A stretch of 64,000 nt of DNA from the NCBI RefSeq assembly GCF_018070325.1, contig NZ_JAGPXY010000001.1, positions 62,001 to 126,000 on the forward strand, read 5' to 3'. How positions within the stretch are numbered: position 1 is the first letter of the stretch; each line of letters opens with the position of its first letter. The position numbers were made by a program, and so were the translations under genes. This stretch comes from Micromonospora sp. H61. GTDB taxonomy: Bacteria > Actinomycetota > Actinomycetes > Mycobacteriales > Micromonosporaceae. A model generated the notes under the pieces. It did not search any database, was not told the DNA's origin, and saw nothing but the letters and a program-made list of their open reading frames with translations. This document shows, one piece after another, positions 47,094 to 55,877 of the stretch.

Positions 47094-48244
47094 GAGGGCT
47101 CCTTGAGGACCACGTCGACGAGCCAGCCTCTCTCGGCCGGGCCGGCGGTCACCTCGCCGCCGTACATGGCGGCGCGTTCCCGCATGCCGAGCAGGCCGTG
47201 ACTCGGGCGAGCCGGCCCGCCGCGACCGTTGTCGCGTACCTGTACCCGTACCTCGCCGTCGGCGACAGCCAGAGTGACGTCAGCGGCCGCCCCGCGCCCC
47301 GCGTGTTTGAGGGTGTTGGTGAGCGCTTCCTGAACGATGCGGTAGACCGCGAGCTGCACGCCCCGACCGAGGGTGTGCAGCTCACCCGAGGTGGAATAGG
47401 TGACTGGCAGCCCGGTCGCCCGCACGCTCGGCAACAGCCGGTCGAGATCGTCGATGCCGGGCTGCGGGCTCAGCTGCGGATCGGCGTCTTCCTCGCGCAG
47501 GACGCCCAGCACCCGGCGCAGCTCGGAGAGCGCCTGCCGGCCGGTGTCACCGATCAACCGGAGCGGCTCGGCGGTCTGCTCAGCCCGCGCGGTCGCAAGC
47601 GCGGCGCCGCCGTCGGCCAGGCCCACGATCACCGAGACGTGATGTCCGACAATGTCGTGCATCTCGCGGGCCACCCGGGCTCGCTCCTCGGCGACGGCCA
47701 GGCGGGCCCGCTGATCCCGCTCGACTTCCAGGCGGGCGGCGCGGTCCTCAAGGGCGATGAGGTACGCCCGGCGGGTGCGCACCGCGACGCCGGACGCGAC
47801 CGCGGCCCCCGACGTGCCGAGAACCAGGAACAGCGTGATGATGCGGTTCTCCGTCACCGGGTTGAGCAGGTAGATCTCGGCCACCAGCAGCGCGATGGTG
47901 ATCACGGTGGCCCAGGCCAGCGCCCGCCACGAACCGCGGGAGGCCACCCCGAAGAGCATCACGAGCAGGATCACCCCGGCGCCGACACCGACGTCCAGCA
48001 AACCCTCGATCAACTCGATGGTCGCGGTGACCAGGAACGCCGGGAACGGGTACCGGCGCCGCCAGTACAGCGGCGGCAGCAGGGCCAGCGTCGCGATCGT
48101 CGCCGACAGGGGATTCTCGATGATGTTCGGGATGCTGAAGAGCACGATCGGAATGGCCACCAGGGTGTCCATGACCCACGGGCGGAGCCGGTCGAAGGCC
48201 CGCAACCCCGCCTGCCGGTCCACCAGCCATCCCTGCGTGCTCAT
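47090..48244 (-). CDS. sensor histidine kinase, NarL-partner (HisKA_3) type
   Basis: The 384-residue membrane kinase has about five or six hydrophobic helices in the first 160 residues. The dimerisation helix carries the phospho-acceptor His in AREMHDIVGHHVSV, and the ATPase domain includes DNGRGG and HGLLGMRERA. Its stop overlaps the response regulator start. The intramembrane sensing type resembles kinases that detect cell-envelope stress or antibiotics and act with ABC exporters. Confidence 0.93.
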   Translation of the reverse strand: MSTQGWLVDRQAGLRAFDRLRPWVMDTLVAIPIVLFSIPNIIENPLSATIATLALLPPLYWRRRYPFPAFLVTATIELIEGLLDVGVGAGVILLVMLFGVASRGSWRALAWATVITIALLVAEIYLLNPVTENRIITLFLVLGTSGAAVASGVAVRTRRAYLIALEDRAARLEVERDQRARLAVAEERARVAREMHDIVGHHVSVIVGLADGGAALATARAEQTAEPLRLIGDTGRQALSELRRVLGVLREEDADPQLSPQPGIDDLDRLLPSVRATGLPVTYSTSGELHTLGRGVQLAVYRIVQEALTNTLKHAGRGAAADVTLAVADGEVRVQVRDNGRGGPARPSHGLLGMRERAAMYGGEVTAGPAERGWLVDVVLKEPS

Positions 48245-48267
48245 CAGCCGATTCTCCCCTTACGCGC

Positions 48268-49017
48268 TTACGCGTCGTTCCTTTTGAGCCGGTACGCTGC
48301 CGCGGCGAGCGTCACGATCACATACCCGGCGAAGACCACGAGGCCGGCCCAGGGCGCCAGGGTGCCGTCCGCCGGGGTCAGCGCCATCACCGCGCTGCCG
48401 GCGTTGCTGGGCAGGTACGGGGTGATGGCCTCGGAGATCGAGTCCGGCAGCAGCGCGGCCAGACCGGGAACGATCAGCAGCGCGCCGGCCAGGATCGCGA
48501 TGGCGCCGGCGCTGGAGCGGACGAGCATGCCGAGCGCGACGCCGAGCACCGCGACCAGGCCCAGATAGAGGCCGGCGCCGACCAGGGCCCGCAGCACACC
48601 GTCGTCGCCGAGGCCCAGACCGGCGACCTTGTCGTTGAGCACGGCCGACCCCACGGCGAAAGCGACGAAGGCGCCGATGGTCATCGTCACGAAGGCGGCT
48701 GCCCCGGCCACGAGGCTCTTTGACCACAGCACGGGCAACCGGCGCGGCACCGCGGTGAGGGTCGCCCGGATCATGCCGGTGGTGTATTCGCTCGCCCCCA
48801 GCAGCGCGCCGAGCACACCGACGGACAGGGCGGCCAGGGCGCTGCCGGACAGGGCCAGGTCGATCGAGGTCAAGTTGTCGCCCGACAGGGAAGCCGAGGC
48901 GATCATGCCGAAGGCGATCAGGAGGAGAGCGGAGATGCCGGTCGTGATCCAGGTGGAGCGTAGCGAGGAGAACTTGGTCCATTCGGCGGCGACGACGCCA
49001 CCAGGGGTGATCTTCAT
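48268..49017 (-). CDS. ABC-2 type transporter permease
   Basis: The 249-residue protein has six hydrophobic helices and the typical N-terminal WTKFSSLRSTW motif of ABC-2 permeases. Its ATG overlaps the ATPase stop by four bases, so the two form one exporter complex in the plasma membrane. The cargo is unknown; the linked two-component system suggests a drug or peptide efflux role. Confidence 0.9.
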   Translation of the reverse strand: MKITPGGVVAAEWTKFSSLRSTWITTGISALLLIAFGMIASASLSGDNLTSIDLALSGSALAALSVGVLGALLGASEYTTGMIRATLTAVPRRLPVLWSKSLVAGAAAFVTMTIGAFVAFAVGSAVLNDKVAGLGLGDDGVLRALVGAGLYLGLVAVLGVALGMLVRSSAGAIAILAGALLIVPGLAALLPDSISEAITPYLPSNAGSAVMALTPADGTLAPWAGLVVFAGYVIVTLAAAAYRLKRNDA

Positions 49018-49910
49018 CGGGATGCCTCGTATTCGACAGCGTCGCGGGTCAGGTCCATGAACGCCTCTTCCAGCGAGGCGTTCTGCGGGGTGAGTTCGAA
49101 CAGTGGGATGCCGCGGGCGGCCGCGGCCAGGCCGATCTTGCGGGCGGAGGTGCCGGCGACGAGCAGTTCCTCGACGCCGGTCGAGGTGACCGTGATGCCC
49201 GGGCCGGCAATCGTCGTGCGCAGCGCGTCGGGGGCGGGAGTGACGACCCGGACGCCCTCGGCGGTCACGAAGTCGGCCACGGTGGTGTCGGCCAGCAGCC
49301 TGCCCCGGCCGATGATGACCAGGTGGTCCGCGATCAGCGAGACCTCGCTCATCAGGTGTGAGGACAGCATCACGGTGCGGCCCTCGGCGGCCAGGCCGGT
49401 GAGCAGGTTGCGCACCCAGAGGACCCCCTCGGGGTCGAGGCCGTTGACCGGCTCGTCGAGCATCACCACGGCCGGGTCGCCGAGCAGCGCGGCGGCGATG
49501 CCGAGCCGCTGGCCCATGCCGAGGGAGAACGCGCCGACCCGCTTGTGGGCGACGGTCGAGAGGCCGACCAGGTCGAGCACCTCGCCGACGCGCGAGCGCG
49601 GGATGCCGTGCGTGCGCGCCAGGGTGAGAAGGTGGCTGACCGCCGTCCGGCCGGGGTGCATGGCCTTCGCCTCGAGCAGCACGCCGATCTCGCGCAGTGG
49701 CGCCTTCGACGACGCGTACGGCTTGCCGTTGACCAGCACGTCGCCGGATGTCGGCGCGTCGAGGCCGACGATCATCCGCATGGTCGTCGACTTGCCGGCG
49801 CCGTTGGGGCCGAGGAAGCCGGTGACCTGTCCGGGCTTCGCGGTGAACGACAGGCGGTCGACGACCGTCTTCGCACCGTATCGCTTGGTTAGTTCGCGTA
49901 CCTGAATCAT
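49014..49910 (-). CDS. ABC transporter ATP-binding protein
   Basis: The 298-residue ATPase has Walker A GPNGAGKST, the signature FSLGMGQRLG and Walker B VVMLDEPVNGLDPEG. The C-terminal extension is typical of drug-export ATPases. ATG 49910 (MIQVRELTKRYG) is chosen over the longer open frame because it matches the family start. It is the first gene of the six-gene minus-strand operon ending at the XRE gene. Confidence 0.94.
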   Translation of the reverse strand: MIQVRELTKRYGAKTVVDRLSFTAKPGQVTGFLGPNGAGKSTTMRMIVGLDAPTSGDVLVNGKPYASSKAPLREIGVLLEAKAMHPGRTAVSHLLTLARTHGIPRSRVGEVLDLVGLSTVAHKRVGAFSLGMGQRLGIAAALLGDPAVVMLDEPVNGLDPEGVLWVRNLLTGLAAEGRTVMLSSHLMSEVSLIADHLVIIGRGRLLADTTVADFVTAEGVRVVTPAPDALRTTIAGPGITVTSTGVEELLVAGTSARKIGLAAAARGIPLFELTPQNASLEEAFMDLTRDAVEYEASR

Positions 49911-49971
49911 GCTCGCCACGCTAGTTTCGCGCGACGGCACGATCGCGGTACCGCAGTCGACACTTTCCGGC

Positions 49972-49999
49972 CGCCAGTGGTACCCCGGTACCACTGGCG
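49972..49999. promoter_or_regulatory. perfect 28-bp hyphenated palindrome upstream of the ABC operon
   Basis: CGCCAGTGGTACC (49972-49984) is followed by CC and its exact complement (49987-49999). It lies 62 bases before the ABC ATPase start and may be an operator or a cruciform-forming terminator. Confidence 0.6.
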
Positions 50000-50073
50000 C
50001 CCGTTCAGCGGGGCGGGCGGCCATTGGGGAATCTTCAGCACATCGGAGCCGTTACCGGCGGTCTTCTCGACGC

Positions 50074-50107
50074 CGAGGGCGCGGAACATCCCTGTTCCGC
50101 GCCCTCG
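50074..50107 (-). terminator. strong terminator of the hydrolase gene
   Basis: CGAGGGCGCGGAACA (50074-50088) pairs perfectly with 50093-50107 around a 4-base loop. It begins 19 bases after the hydrolase stop codon on the minus strand. Confidence 0.88.
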
Positions 50108-50125
50108 TCCGGCTCCTGCCTCAGG

Positions 50126-51628
50126 TCAGCCGCCCTGGCAGGTCGTGTCCTTTGCCGGCATCGCGCCCTCGACCAGGTACGACGTGGTCAGGTTCAACGC
50201 GCAGCCGTTACCGCCGAGCACGTAGACGCCGTGCCCGCTCTCGTTGACGGTCACCAGCCGCGCGCGCTCCCCGAACTTCTTCCGCAGCAGCTCGCCGCCC
50301 AAGAGCGGGGTGACCGGGTCGTGCCGGTTCTGCAGGATCAGCACGTTGCGTGGCCCCTCGGCGCTGACGGCGACGGGCGCCTCGGCCGGCTCGTGCTTCC
50401 AGAAGGCGCACGGGGTGATGTTGGCGCTGGCCGCGCCGAACAGCGGAAATCGCTCGCGGTCCTGCGCGACGGCGCGCCGGTAGGTGTCCACGTCCTCCGC
50501 CCACTCGACGTCGTTGCAGCTGACGGCGAGGAACACGGTCAGGGCGTTGTCCACCGGGTTCGGTGCCGCCGCCGGCGGCGGCACCGGCGCCGCCGCCGCG
50601 CCCGGGTTCAGGTGCGACTGCCACACCCGCGCCATATTTCCGTACTGCATCTCACCGTAGAGCCAGGCGAAGGTGAGGTGCCGGAAGATGGAGCCGGTGA
50701 GCCCGTCGGCCGCCGGCTCATCGTCGAGCCGTTCGGCGATGGCGAAGTAGGTCCGGCGCACCTGCTGCGGCGTGCGGCCCAGACCGTAGGAGTCGTGCCG
50801 CGCCGCCGCCCACTTCGCGAAGTCGGGGAACGTCTGCTCCATGCCGAGCGCGTACCGGCGCAGCCCGGCCCGGTCCAGGTGGGTGTCGCCGAGGTTGCTG
50901 TCGAGCACGACCCGGTCGGTGGTGTCCGGGAACATCGAGACGTACGCCGCACCGAGCGCCGACCCGTAGGACGCTCCGTAGAAGCTGGCCTTCTCCTCGC
51001 CCAGCGCGGCCCGGATCCGGTCCAGGTCACGGGCCATGTTCGCGGTCGTCAGGTGTCGCAGCCGTCCCTCGGTGTCGTTCGCCGCGCACCGCGCGGCGAC
51101 CTCCTTGACGATCTCCGCCTGCCGACTGACGGCCGCGTCGTCGGCCGCGTACGGCGGGATGTTGCCCCAGTACGCGTCGTCGGCGGTGAAGCCGCAGCTC
51201 ACCGGCGTCGAGTGCCCGACGCCCCGGGTGTCCATGCCGATCAGGTCGTAGGCGTCCATGACGCTGGCCGGCAGCCCCTTGGATGCCAGGAAACCCGGCT
51301 GGTCCAGCCCGGTGCCGCCCGGCCCGCCGGGGTTGAACATCAACACCCCGCGCCGCTTCTCCGGCTTGGCGCTCGCGATCCGCGACACCATCAGCTCGAT
51401 CTGGGTGCCGTCGGGGTCGCGGTAGTCGAGCGGAACCGGCACCTTCGCGCACTGCACCGACGCCTGCACCACCGGCGGCACCACCACGTCCTGCGGGCAC
51501 GCCGCCCACTGCAGCCCCGCCGGCGGTTTCCCGGCCGTCGACTCCCCGGCCGTCGCCGGGATGACCGCAGCCATGGCACCGACCATGCCAAGAATTCCCG
51601 TCAGGGCGAAGCCTCGTCTTCGATACAC
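50126..51628 (-). CDS. secreted tripeptidyl aminopeptidase-like alpha/beta hydrolase
   Basis: The 500-residue enzyme of the S33/TAP family has a signal peptide. Its nucleophile motif GASYG is in KASFYGASYGSALG. The acid is in NRHDPVTP and the His in NESGHGVY, and the TAP-type C-terminal cap precedes it. It removes short peptides from the N-termini of proteins outside the cell. GTG 51628 has an AGGAG site eight bases upstream; the open frame extends to 51757 without family support. Confidence 0.87.
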   Translation of the reverse strand: MYRRRGFALTGILGMVGAMAAVIPATAGESTAGKPPAGLQWAACPQDVVVPPVVQASVQCAKVPVPLDYRDPDGTQIELMVSRIASAKPEKRRGVLMFNPGGPGGTGLDQPGFLASKGLPASVMDAYDLIGMDTRGVGHSTPVSCGFTADDAYWGNIPPYAADDAAVSRQAEIVKEVAARCAANDTEGRLRHLTTANMARDLDRIRAALGEEKASFYGASYGSALGAAYVSMFPDTTDRVVLDSNLGDTHLDRAGLRRYALGMEQTFPDFAKWAAARHDSYGLGRTPQQVRRTYFAIAERLDDEPAADGLTGSIFRHLTFAWLYGEMQYGNMARVWQSHLNPGAAAAPVPPPAAAPNPVDNALTVFLAVSCNDVEWAEDVDTYRRAVAQDRERFPLFGAASANITPCAFWKHEPAEAPVAVSAEGPRNVLILQNRHDPVTPLLGGELLRKKFGERARLVTVNESGHGVYVLGGNGCALNLTTSYLVEGAMPAKDTTCQGG

Positions 51629-51757
51629 GTCCAGGTCTCCTGTCCCTCTTGCGGTGGTCCACCCGGAGCGAGGTCGTGCTTCGAAGCCACAGCGGCCACG
51701 CCGACTTCCTTCGGCAGCGGGTGGAGGTGCCTCAACGACACCAGTCCTCGTGACCAC

Positions 51758-51803
51758 GTGTCAGTGACACCGCGTCACGGCCCTGTGTGACGTGGTGTCA
51801 CTG
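51758..51803. promoter_or_regulatory. 17-bp near-perfect inverted repeat with nested palindromes
   Basis: CAGTGACACCGCGTCAC (51762-51778) pairs with 51787-51803, 16 of 17 positions. GTGTCAGTGACAC at 51758-51770 is a palindrome on its own. It lies between the divergent hydrolase and LysR genes. Confidence 0.65.
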
Positions 51804-51827
51804 GCCGCGTTCCGACCCGCGGGTAGC

Positions 51828-51855
51828 CTGGACCTCACATCAGTGTGAGGTCCAG
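51828..51855. promoter_or_regulatory. perfect 12-bp inverted repeat with 4-base loop
   Basis: CTGGACCTCACA (51828-51839) and 51844-51855 are exact complements. The repeat lies 74 bases upstream of the LysR gene and 25 bases from the preceding repeat, as expected for paired operators. Confidence 0.65.
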
Positions 51856-51928
51856 CGGCCAGCGGCGAAATGATGCCGTTCCCGCTCCCTGCCGTCTCTT
51901 CGATGCGTTCCAGGTATAGGTTCGGCGG

Positions 51929-52861
51929 ATGGATGTGGTCGCCGCCTGCCGGGCTTTCGTCGCCGTCAGCGGTCACGGCAGCTTCACCTCCGGCGCTGCC
52001 GCCGCGGGCATCCCCCAGTCGGTCGCCAGCCGCCGAATCGCCGCCCTGGAAGAACACTTCGGGGCGCGCCTGTTCGACCGGTCGTCCCGCGCGGTCCGGT
52101 TGACCCCGTTCGGGCAGGACATGCTGCCGACGGCGCGACGCCTGGTCGACCTCGCCGACGCCATGGCCGACGACGCCGAGCGGGCCCGGTTGCGTCCGCT
52201 GCGGATCGCCGTTCCCGAGATCTGCCCGCCGCAGCGCCTCGCCGCGCTGGTGGTCGCGGCGCGACGGCAGCGGATCCACCTTGAGGTACGGCCGGCCGGT
52301 CCGCAGGAGCGCGAACGGCTCTGCCAGACCCTGGAGGTCGGCGCCGGGATCGTGGCGGTTCCGGAGGAGACGGCGGCCTGGCGGGTGCCGCTCGGGCTGG
52401 CCGCCCGGACCCCCTTTCCGGCGTCGACGGTGTTCCTGGAGACGCTGCGCAGCGGCCGAGCCCGCGCCCAGGCACGCCGGCGAATCCTGATCCAGCCCGA
52501 GGACGACGTCGCGCACCTGCGTGACCCACTGACCCGCGCCGGCCAGTCGTCCGGACTGGCACCGGCCCAGGTGACGGTCGCGCCGTCCCTCGTCGACGCC
52601 GCGGCAGCGGCCCTCGGCTCACCCGACCTGCTGCTCTGCTCCCGCCAGCAGGCCGAGGACTTCGGGCTGCACTGGTGCCGTCTCGCCGGCCCTCGACTTT
52701 TACGGGGCTACGACGTCGCCGCCGGCGTACGCGAGGACCTCGACCAGCTCCGCACAGTCCTGTACGCGGACATCGCACGATGCCTGGGCGTCACCGACGG
52801 GCACCCGGGGTCGGCCGGGGGTGGCGCACCCGGTGACCGTTCGATAGGAGATCCGGCATGA
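51929..52861 (+). CDS. LysR-family transcriptional regulator
   Basis: The 310-residue protein has an N-terminal winged HTH with the recognition segment TSGAAAAGIPQSVASRRIAA. A ligand-binding domain follows. It contains a TTA leucine codon (52700-52702). Its stop overlaps the start of the serine hydrolase by four bases, so the two are co-translated. This resembles the pairing of AmpR-like regulators with beta-lactamases, although here both genes run the same way. Confidence 0.88.
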   Translation: MDVVAACRAFVAVSGHGSFTSGAAAAGIPQSVASRRIAALEEHFGARLFDRSSRAVRLTPFGQDMLPTARRLVDLADAMADDAERARLRPLRIAVPEICPPQRLAALVVAARRQRIHLEVRPAGPQERERLCQTLEVGAGIVAVPEETAAWRVPLGLAARTPFPASTVFLETLRSGRARAQARRRILIQPEDDVAHLRDPLTRAGQSSGLAPAQVTVAPSLVDAAAAALGSPDLLLCSRQQAEDFGLHWCRLAGPRLLRGYDVAAGVREDLDQLRTVLYADIARCLGVTDGHPGSAGGGAPGDRSIGDPA

Positions 52862-53778
52862 GCGCCATCGCCGTCGTACGCAACGCACGTGACCTGCTCG
52901 ACGAGGCGGGCCTGCACGGCGCCTTCCTGGTCCGCGACCTCGACACCGGGGCGGAGATCGGCTTCGATGCGGACACCCCGTACCCGTCGGCGTCGCTGGT
53001 GAAGGTGCCGCTGGCGGTCGCCGTTCTGGAACGGGTCGTGCGCGGGGAACTCGACCCGGCGATGCCGGTCGACGTCACGCCCGGTCTGATCACCACCCCC
53101 GGTCCGACCGGGCTGAGCCGCTTCCGCCACCCCGCGCGGATCGCCGTGGACGATCTGCTCTACCTGAGCACCTCCGTCAGCGACGGGGTCGCCGCCGACG
53201 CCCTGTTCGACCTGATCCCGCCGGCTGCGGTCACTGCCGAGCTGCGGCGGCTACGCATCGACGGCATCGCCGTGCGGCACCGGGTCGGCGACCTCGCCGA
53301 CACGCCGGCGGAACGCCTCGGCCCCGACCACGCGCACCTGGCCCACTCCCTCGCCATCGGCGCGACGACCCCCGGGCAGGGCCACCCCGTCGCCCAACTC
53401 GACGTCACCCGCGCCAACGCCGGGTCCGCCCGGGCCTTCGTCGACCTGCTGCACGCCCTCTGGCGGCCCTCGACGATCCACCGGACCACCGCCGCCCGGG
53501 TACGCGCCCTGATGGCCGACAACCTGCACCGGCAACGCCTCGCCCCCGACTTCATTTCCGACGCGTCCCGCTGGTCGTCGAAGACCGGCACCCTGCTGCA
53601 CCTACGCCACGAGGTAGGCGTGGTGGAGCACACCGACGGGCAGTCGTACGCGGTCGCCGCGCTCACCGCCTCCCGGGTGCCCGCCGTCGCGCAACCGGGC
53701 AGCGAGGCGACGATGGCTCAGGTCGCCCGAAGCCTGCACGACCACCTACGAACGGGCACCCTGCCCTGGTGGAGTTAG
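52858..53778 (+). CDS. class A beta-lactamase-related serine hydrolase without signal peptide
   Basis: The 306-residue protein has the SxxK motif (Ser46-Leu-Val-Lys49 in SASLVKV). SVSD corresponds to the SDN region, and KTG is in RWSSKTGT. It lacks a clear ExxLN motif and any signal peptide, so it is probably cytosolic and not a classical lactamase. It may act on an internal cyclic or peptidic substrate, or be exported by another route. It is the second gene of the LysR operon. Confidence 0.82.
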   Translation: MSAIAVVRNARDLLDEAGLHGAFLVRDLDTGAEIGFDADTPYPSASLVKVPLAVAVLERVVRGELDPAMPVDVTPGLITTPGPTGLSRFRHPARIAVDDLLYLSTSVSDGVAADALFDLIPPAAVTAELRRLRIDGIAVRHRVGDLADTPAERLGPDHAHLAHSLAIGATTPGQGHPVAQLDVTRANAGSARAFVDLLHALWRPSTIHRTTAARVRALMADNLHRQRLAPDFISDASRWSSKTGTLLHLRHEVGVVEHTDGQSYAVAALTASRVPAVAQPGSEATMAQVARSLHDHLRTGTLPWWS

Positions 53779-53839
53779 CCCGCACTCGCCGCCCGACGAG
53801 CAGGGCCTCACCATCCGCCATCGCCGCAGCCCGACGTCC

Positions 53840-54073
53840 TTACCTGATGAGTTCCGTCGGAGCGGGCGGGAAGTCGATGCGCGGCTTGCCGTGCATCGCC
53901 GCTGCCAAGCTCTCGTAGACGGGCGGATTGATGCCGTCGCGCCGCTGGTGCCTCATCGTCACGGCGGTCTGCGGCCAGTCCGGGTCGGTCACCTCCTGAG
54001 CGATTTGGTCTACCTCGATCCAGTTGGTGCGATCAGCTGGCAGGTACCACGCCTCCCGGGCGGGGGCCGGCAC
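53840..54073 (-). CDS. hypothetical protein of 77 residues
   Basis: The frame from GTG 54073 reads through REAWYLPADRTNWIEVDQIA to a TAA stop. It has coding-like composition but no recognised domain and no strong ribosome site. It is immediately downstream of the class A beta-lactamase gene on the same strand, so it may be co-transcribed or be a leftover of a longer gene. Confidence 0.35.
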   Translation of the reverse strand: MPAPAREAWYLPADRTNWIEVDQIAQEVTDPDWPQTAVTMRHQRRDGINPPVYESLAAAMHGKPRIDFPPAPTELIR

Positions 54074-54077
54074 ACCG

Positions 54078-54980
54078 TCACAGCGCGGCGATCACGGCCT
54101 CGGTCGCCTGGGCGATCAGGGCGTTGTCGTAGTCAGCGTCCTTCTGGTCGCGGCTGGACAGGACCGCGAGGACGATCGGCGCGCGGTCCGGGGGCCAGAT
54201 CACCGCGATGTCGTTGCGGGTTCCGTAGCCGCCAGCACCGGTCTTGTCCCCCACGACCCAGCCGTCGGGCACACCGGCGCGGATCAGCTCGCCGCCGGTG
54301 GTGTTGCCCCGCAGCCAACCGGTGAGGATGTCGCGGTCCGCTGGTTCGAGGGCGTCGGCGACGGCGTACGCCCGCAGGTCTTCGGCAAGTGCGCGTGGCG
54401 TGCTGGTGTCCCGCCGGTCACCCGGCCGCGCCTCGTTGAGTTCGGTCTCGTAGCGCGCCGGATCGGTGATCTTGTCGCCGACCTCCCGCAGTTCCTTCTC
54501 GAACCGCTGCGGTCCGCCGAGGTGACGCAACATCAGGTTGCCGGCGGTGTTGTCGCTGTACCGCACGGCCGCGTCGGCGATCGCGCGCAGCGTCATGCCC
54601 TCGGCGACGTGCTGCTCCGTGATCGGCGAGTAGGTCACCAGGTCGTCCGCCGAGTACCGCACCACCCGCTCCAGCTCGGCGTCCGTGGTCTCGTCGAGGA
54701 TCTCGGCGGCGGCCAACGCCTTGAACGTCGAGGAGTACGCGAACCGCTCGTCGGCGCGGTACCGCACCGTCCGGCCGGTGCCGGTGTCGATCGCGTAGAC
54801 CCCCAGCCGCGCGTCGAACCGCTCCTCCAGTTGTCGGAACGCGTGGTCCCGGTCGGCGGATGAAGCGGTGGCCGTCACCGCACGGTCCCGCTTCGGCTGT
54901 TCGGTGGCGCCGACGGGGCCGCACGCGGCCAGGGACACCGCTGCCACCGCGGTCACCACCCGGTGTGTCGCAAGAACCAT
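54078..54980 (-). CDS. class A beta-lactamase lipoprotein
   Basis: The 300-residue enzyme hydrolyses beta-lactams. The lipobox ends at Cys20 (SLAAC). Catalytic motifs are all present: Ser84-x-x-Lys87 (YSSTFK), Ser142-Asp-Asn (YSDN), Glu177 in ETELN and Lys245-Thr-Gly. The N-terminus is membrane-anchored outside the cell. AAGGAG precedes ATG 54980. It gives intrinsic penicillin resistance, and its orientation places it alone between MarR and the serine-hydrolase operon. Confidence 0.94.
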   Translation of the reverse strand: MVLATHRVVTAVAAVSLAACGPVGATEQPKRDRAVTATASSADRDHAFRQLEERFDARLGVYAIDTGTGRTVRYRADERFAYSSTFKALAAAEILDETTDAELERVVRYSADDLVTYSPITEQHVAEGMTLRAIADAAVRYSDNTAGNLMLRHLGGPQRFEKELREVGDKITDPARYETELNEARPGDRRDTSTPRALAEDLRAYAVADALEPADRDILTGWLRGNTTGGELIRAGVPDGWVVGDKTGAGGYGTRNDIAVIWPPDRAPIVLAVLSSRDQKDADYDNALIAQATEAVIAAL

Positions 54981-55340
54981 GATCGCTCCTTGTTGATGCC
55001 GTGGGCCCGGCGCCGGACAGCGCCGGTCGGGCAGGACTCGACCCTGGCAGCGATGTGGCATGCGGTCGAAGACCGAAGTCGCGGTGTTCATGCCGATCCG
55101 GCATCGCCGCTACTGCGAGGGCGGTGCCCGGCGACGCCGCTGCCGGGGTGGGGCGAGAGCAGCCCCGCCCCACCCCGGCTCGACCGTCCTCGTGAGTCAC
55201 TCCCTCGACGGAGCAGGTGGGCATCTTCGCCGGCAGCTTGAGGTCGATGAGGTAGTCAGCGGCGATGGCGTCGACTACCCGGACTGGCTACGCAGCCGCA
55301 TTCCCGGCGCGCTGGTCGGAACCACACCCGCCACCACCGA
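54981..55340. other. spacer with MarR-operon terminator and no supported gene
   Basis: The 360 bases hold the bla promoter and the terminator at 55142-55179. Open frames on both strands (for example 55060-55413 on plus) lack ribosome sites and were not called. A minus-strand stretch near 55180-55290 looks weakly coding but has no start. Confidence 0.45.
55142..55179 (-). terminator. terminator downstream of the MarR operon
   Basis: GCCGGGGTGGGGCG (55142-55155) is the exact complement of 55166-55179 with a 10-base loop. It lies 162 bases after the MarR stop on the minus strand. Confidence 0.75.
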
Positions 55341-55877
55341 CTATCCCCACCTGGCCGACCCCGCCTGGTTCATGGGACGGCTGGTCGCCTTCGACGACGC
55401 TCGCGTGCGGTAGTGGTCCAACTCGGCGAGGTACATCGCCTGCATGCGGTCATAGTGCCGGACCAACAGCATGAGCTCCTCGACGCTGTAGCCCTCGATG
55501 AGCTGCTCCGCCCGCTCGGCGAACCGCTCGTACGGTCGCTCCAGCTCGGCCATCCGCTCCGGCCGCAGGGCGACGATCACCCGCCGCCGGTCCGCCGGAT
55601 CGCGCTCGGCCGTCACGTAGCCCGCCTGCTGGAGCCGGCGGAGCATGCTGGTCACCGCCCCGGTGGTGAGGTTGGTCCGCTCGGCGACCTGCCCCGCGCT
55701 GGCGGACCCGACGTCCGCGAGGTAGTCCAGGCATTCCAGGTCGCTCACGGTGAGGCCCAGCCGCTCCGCGATGGCGTACCGGAACACCATGGACAGCCGC
55801 GACGTCTCCCGTCCGGCGCGCATGAGGTCGGCGATCGCGGACGCACGGGCCGGCTCGTGGGACATGCCCGCAATCAT
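55341..55877 (-). CDS. MarR-family transcriptional regulator
   Basis: The 178-residue winged-helix repressor has the recognition helix in AGQVAERTNLTTGAVTSMLR and the wing ERDPADRRRVIV. ATG 55877 overlaps the stop of the upstream FAD monooxygenase gene (ATGA), so the two are one operon. It probably represses that operon and the divergent PPOX gene through the palindrome at 57128-57144. Confidence 0.9.
   Translation of the reverse strand: MIAGMSHEPARASAIADLMRAGRETSRLSMVFRYAIAERLGLTVSDLECLDYLADVGSASAGQVAERTNLTTGAVTSMLRRLQQAGYVTAERDPADRRRVIVALRPERMAELERPYERFAERAEQLIEGYSVEELMLLVRHYDRMQAMYLAELDHYRTRASSKATSRPMNQAGSARWG

Noticed and set aside
55180..55290. Minus-strand reading VDAIAADYLIDLKLPAKMPT after the MarR gene
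   Set aside because: It is closed by a TAG upstream, has no start codon in a usable place, and runs through a terminator hairpin; at best a remnant.
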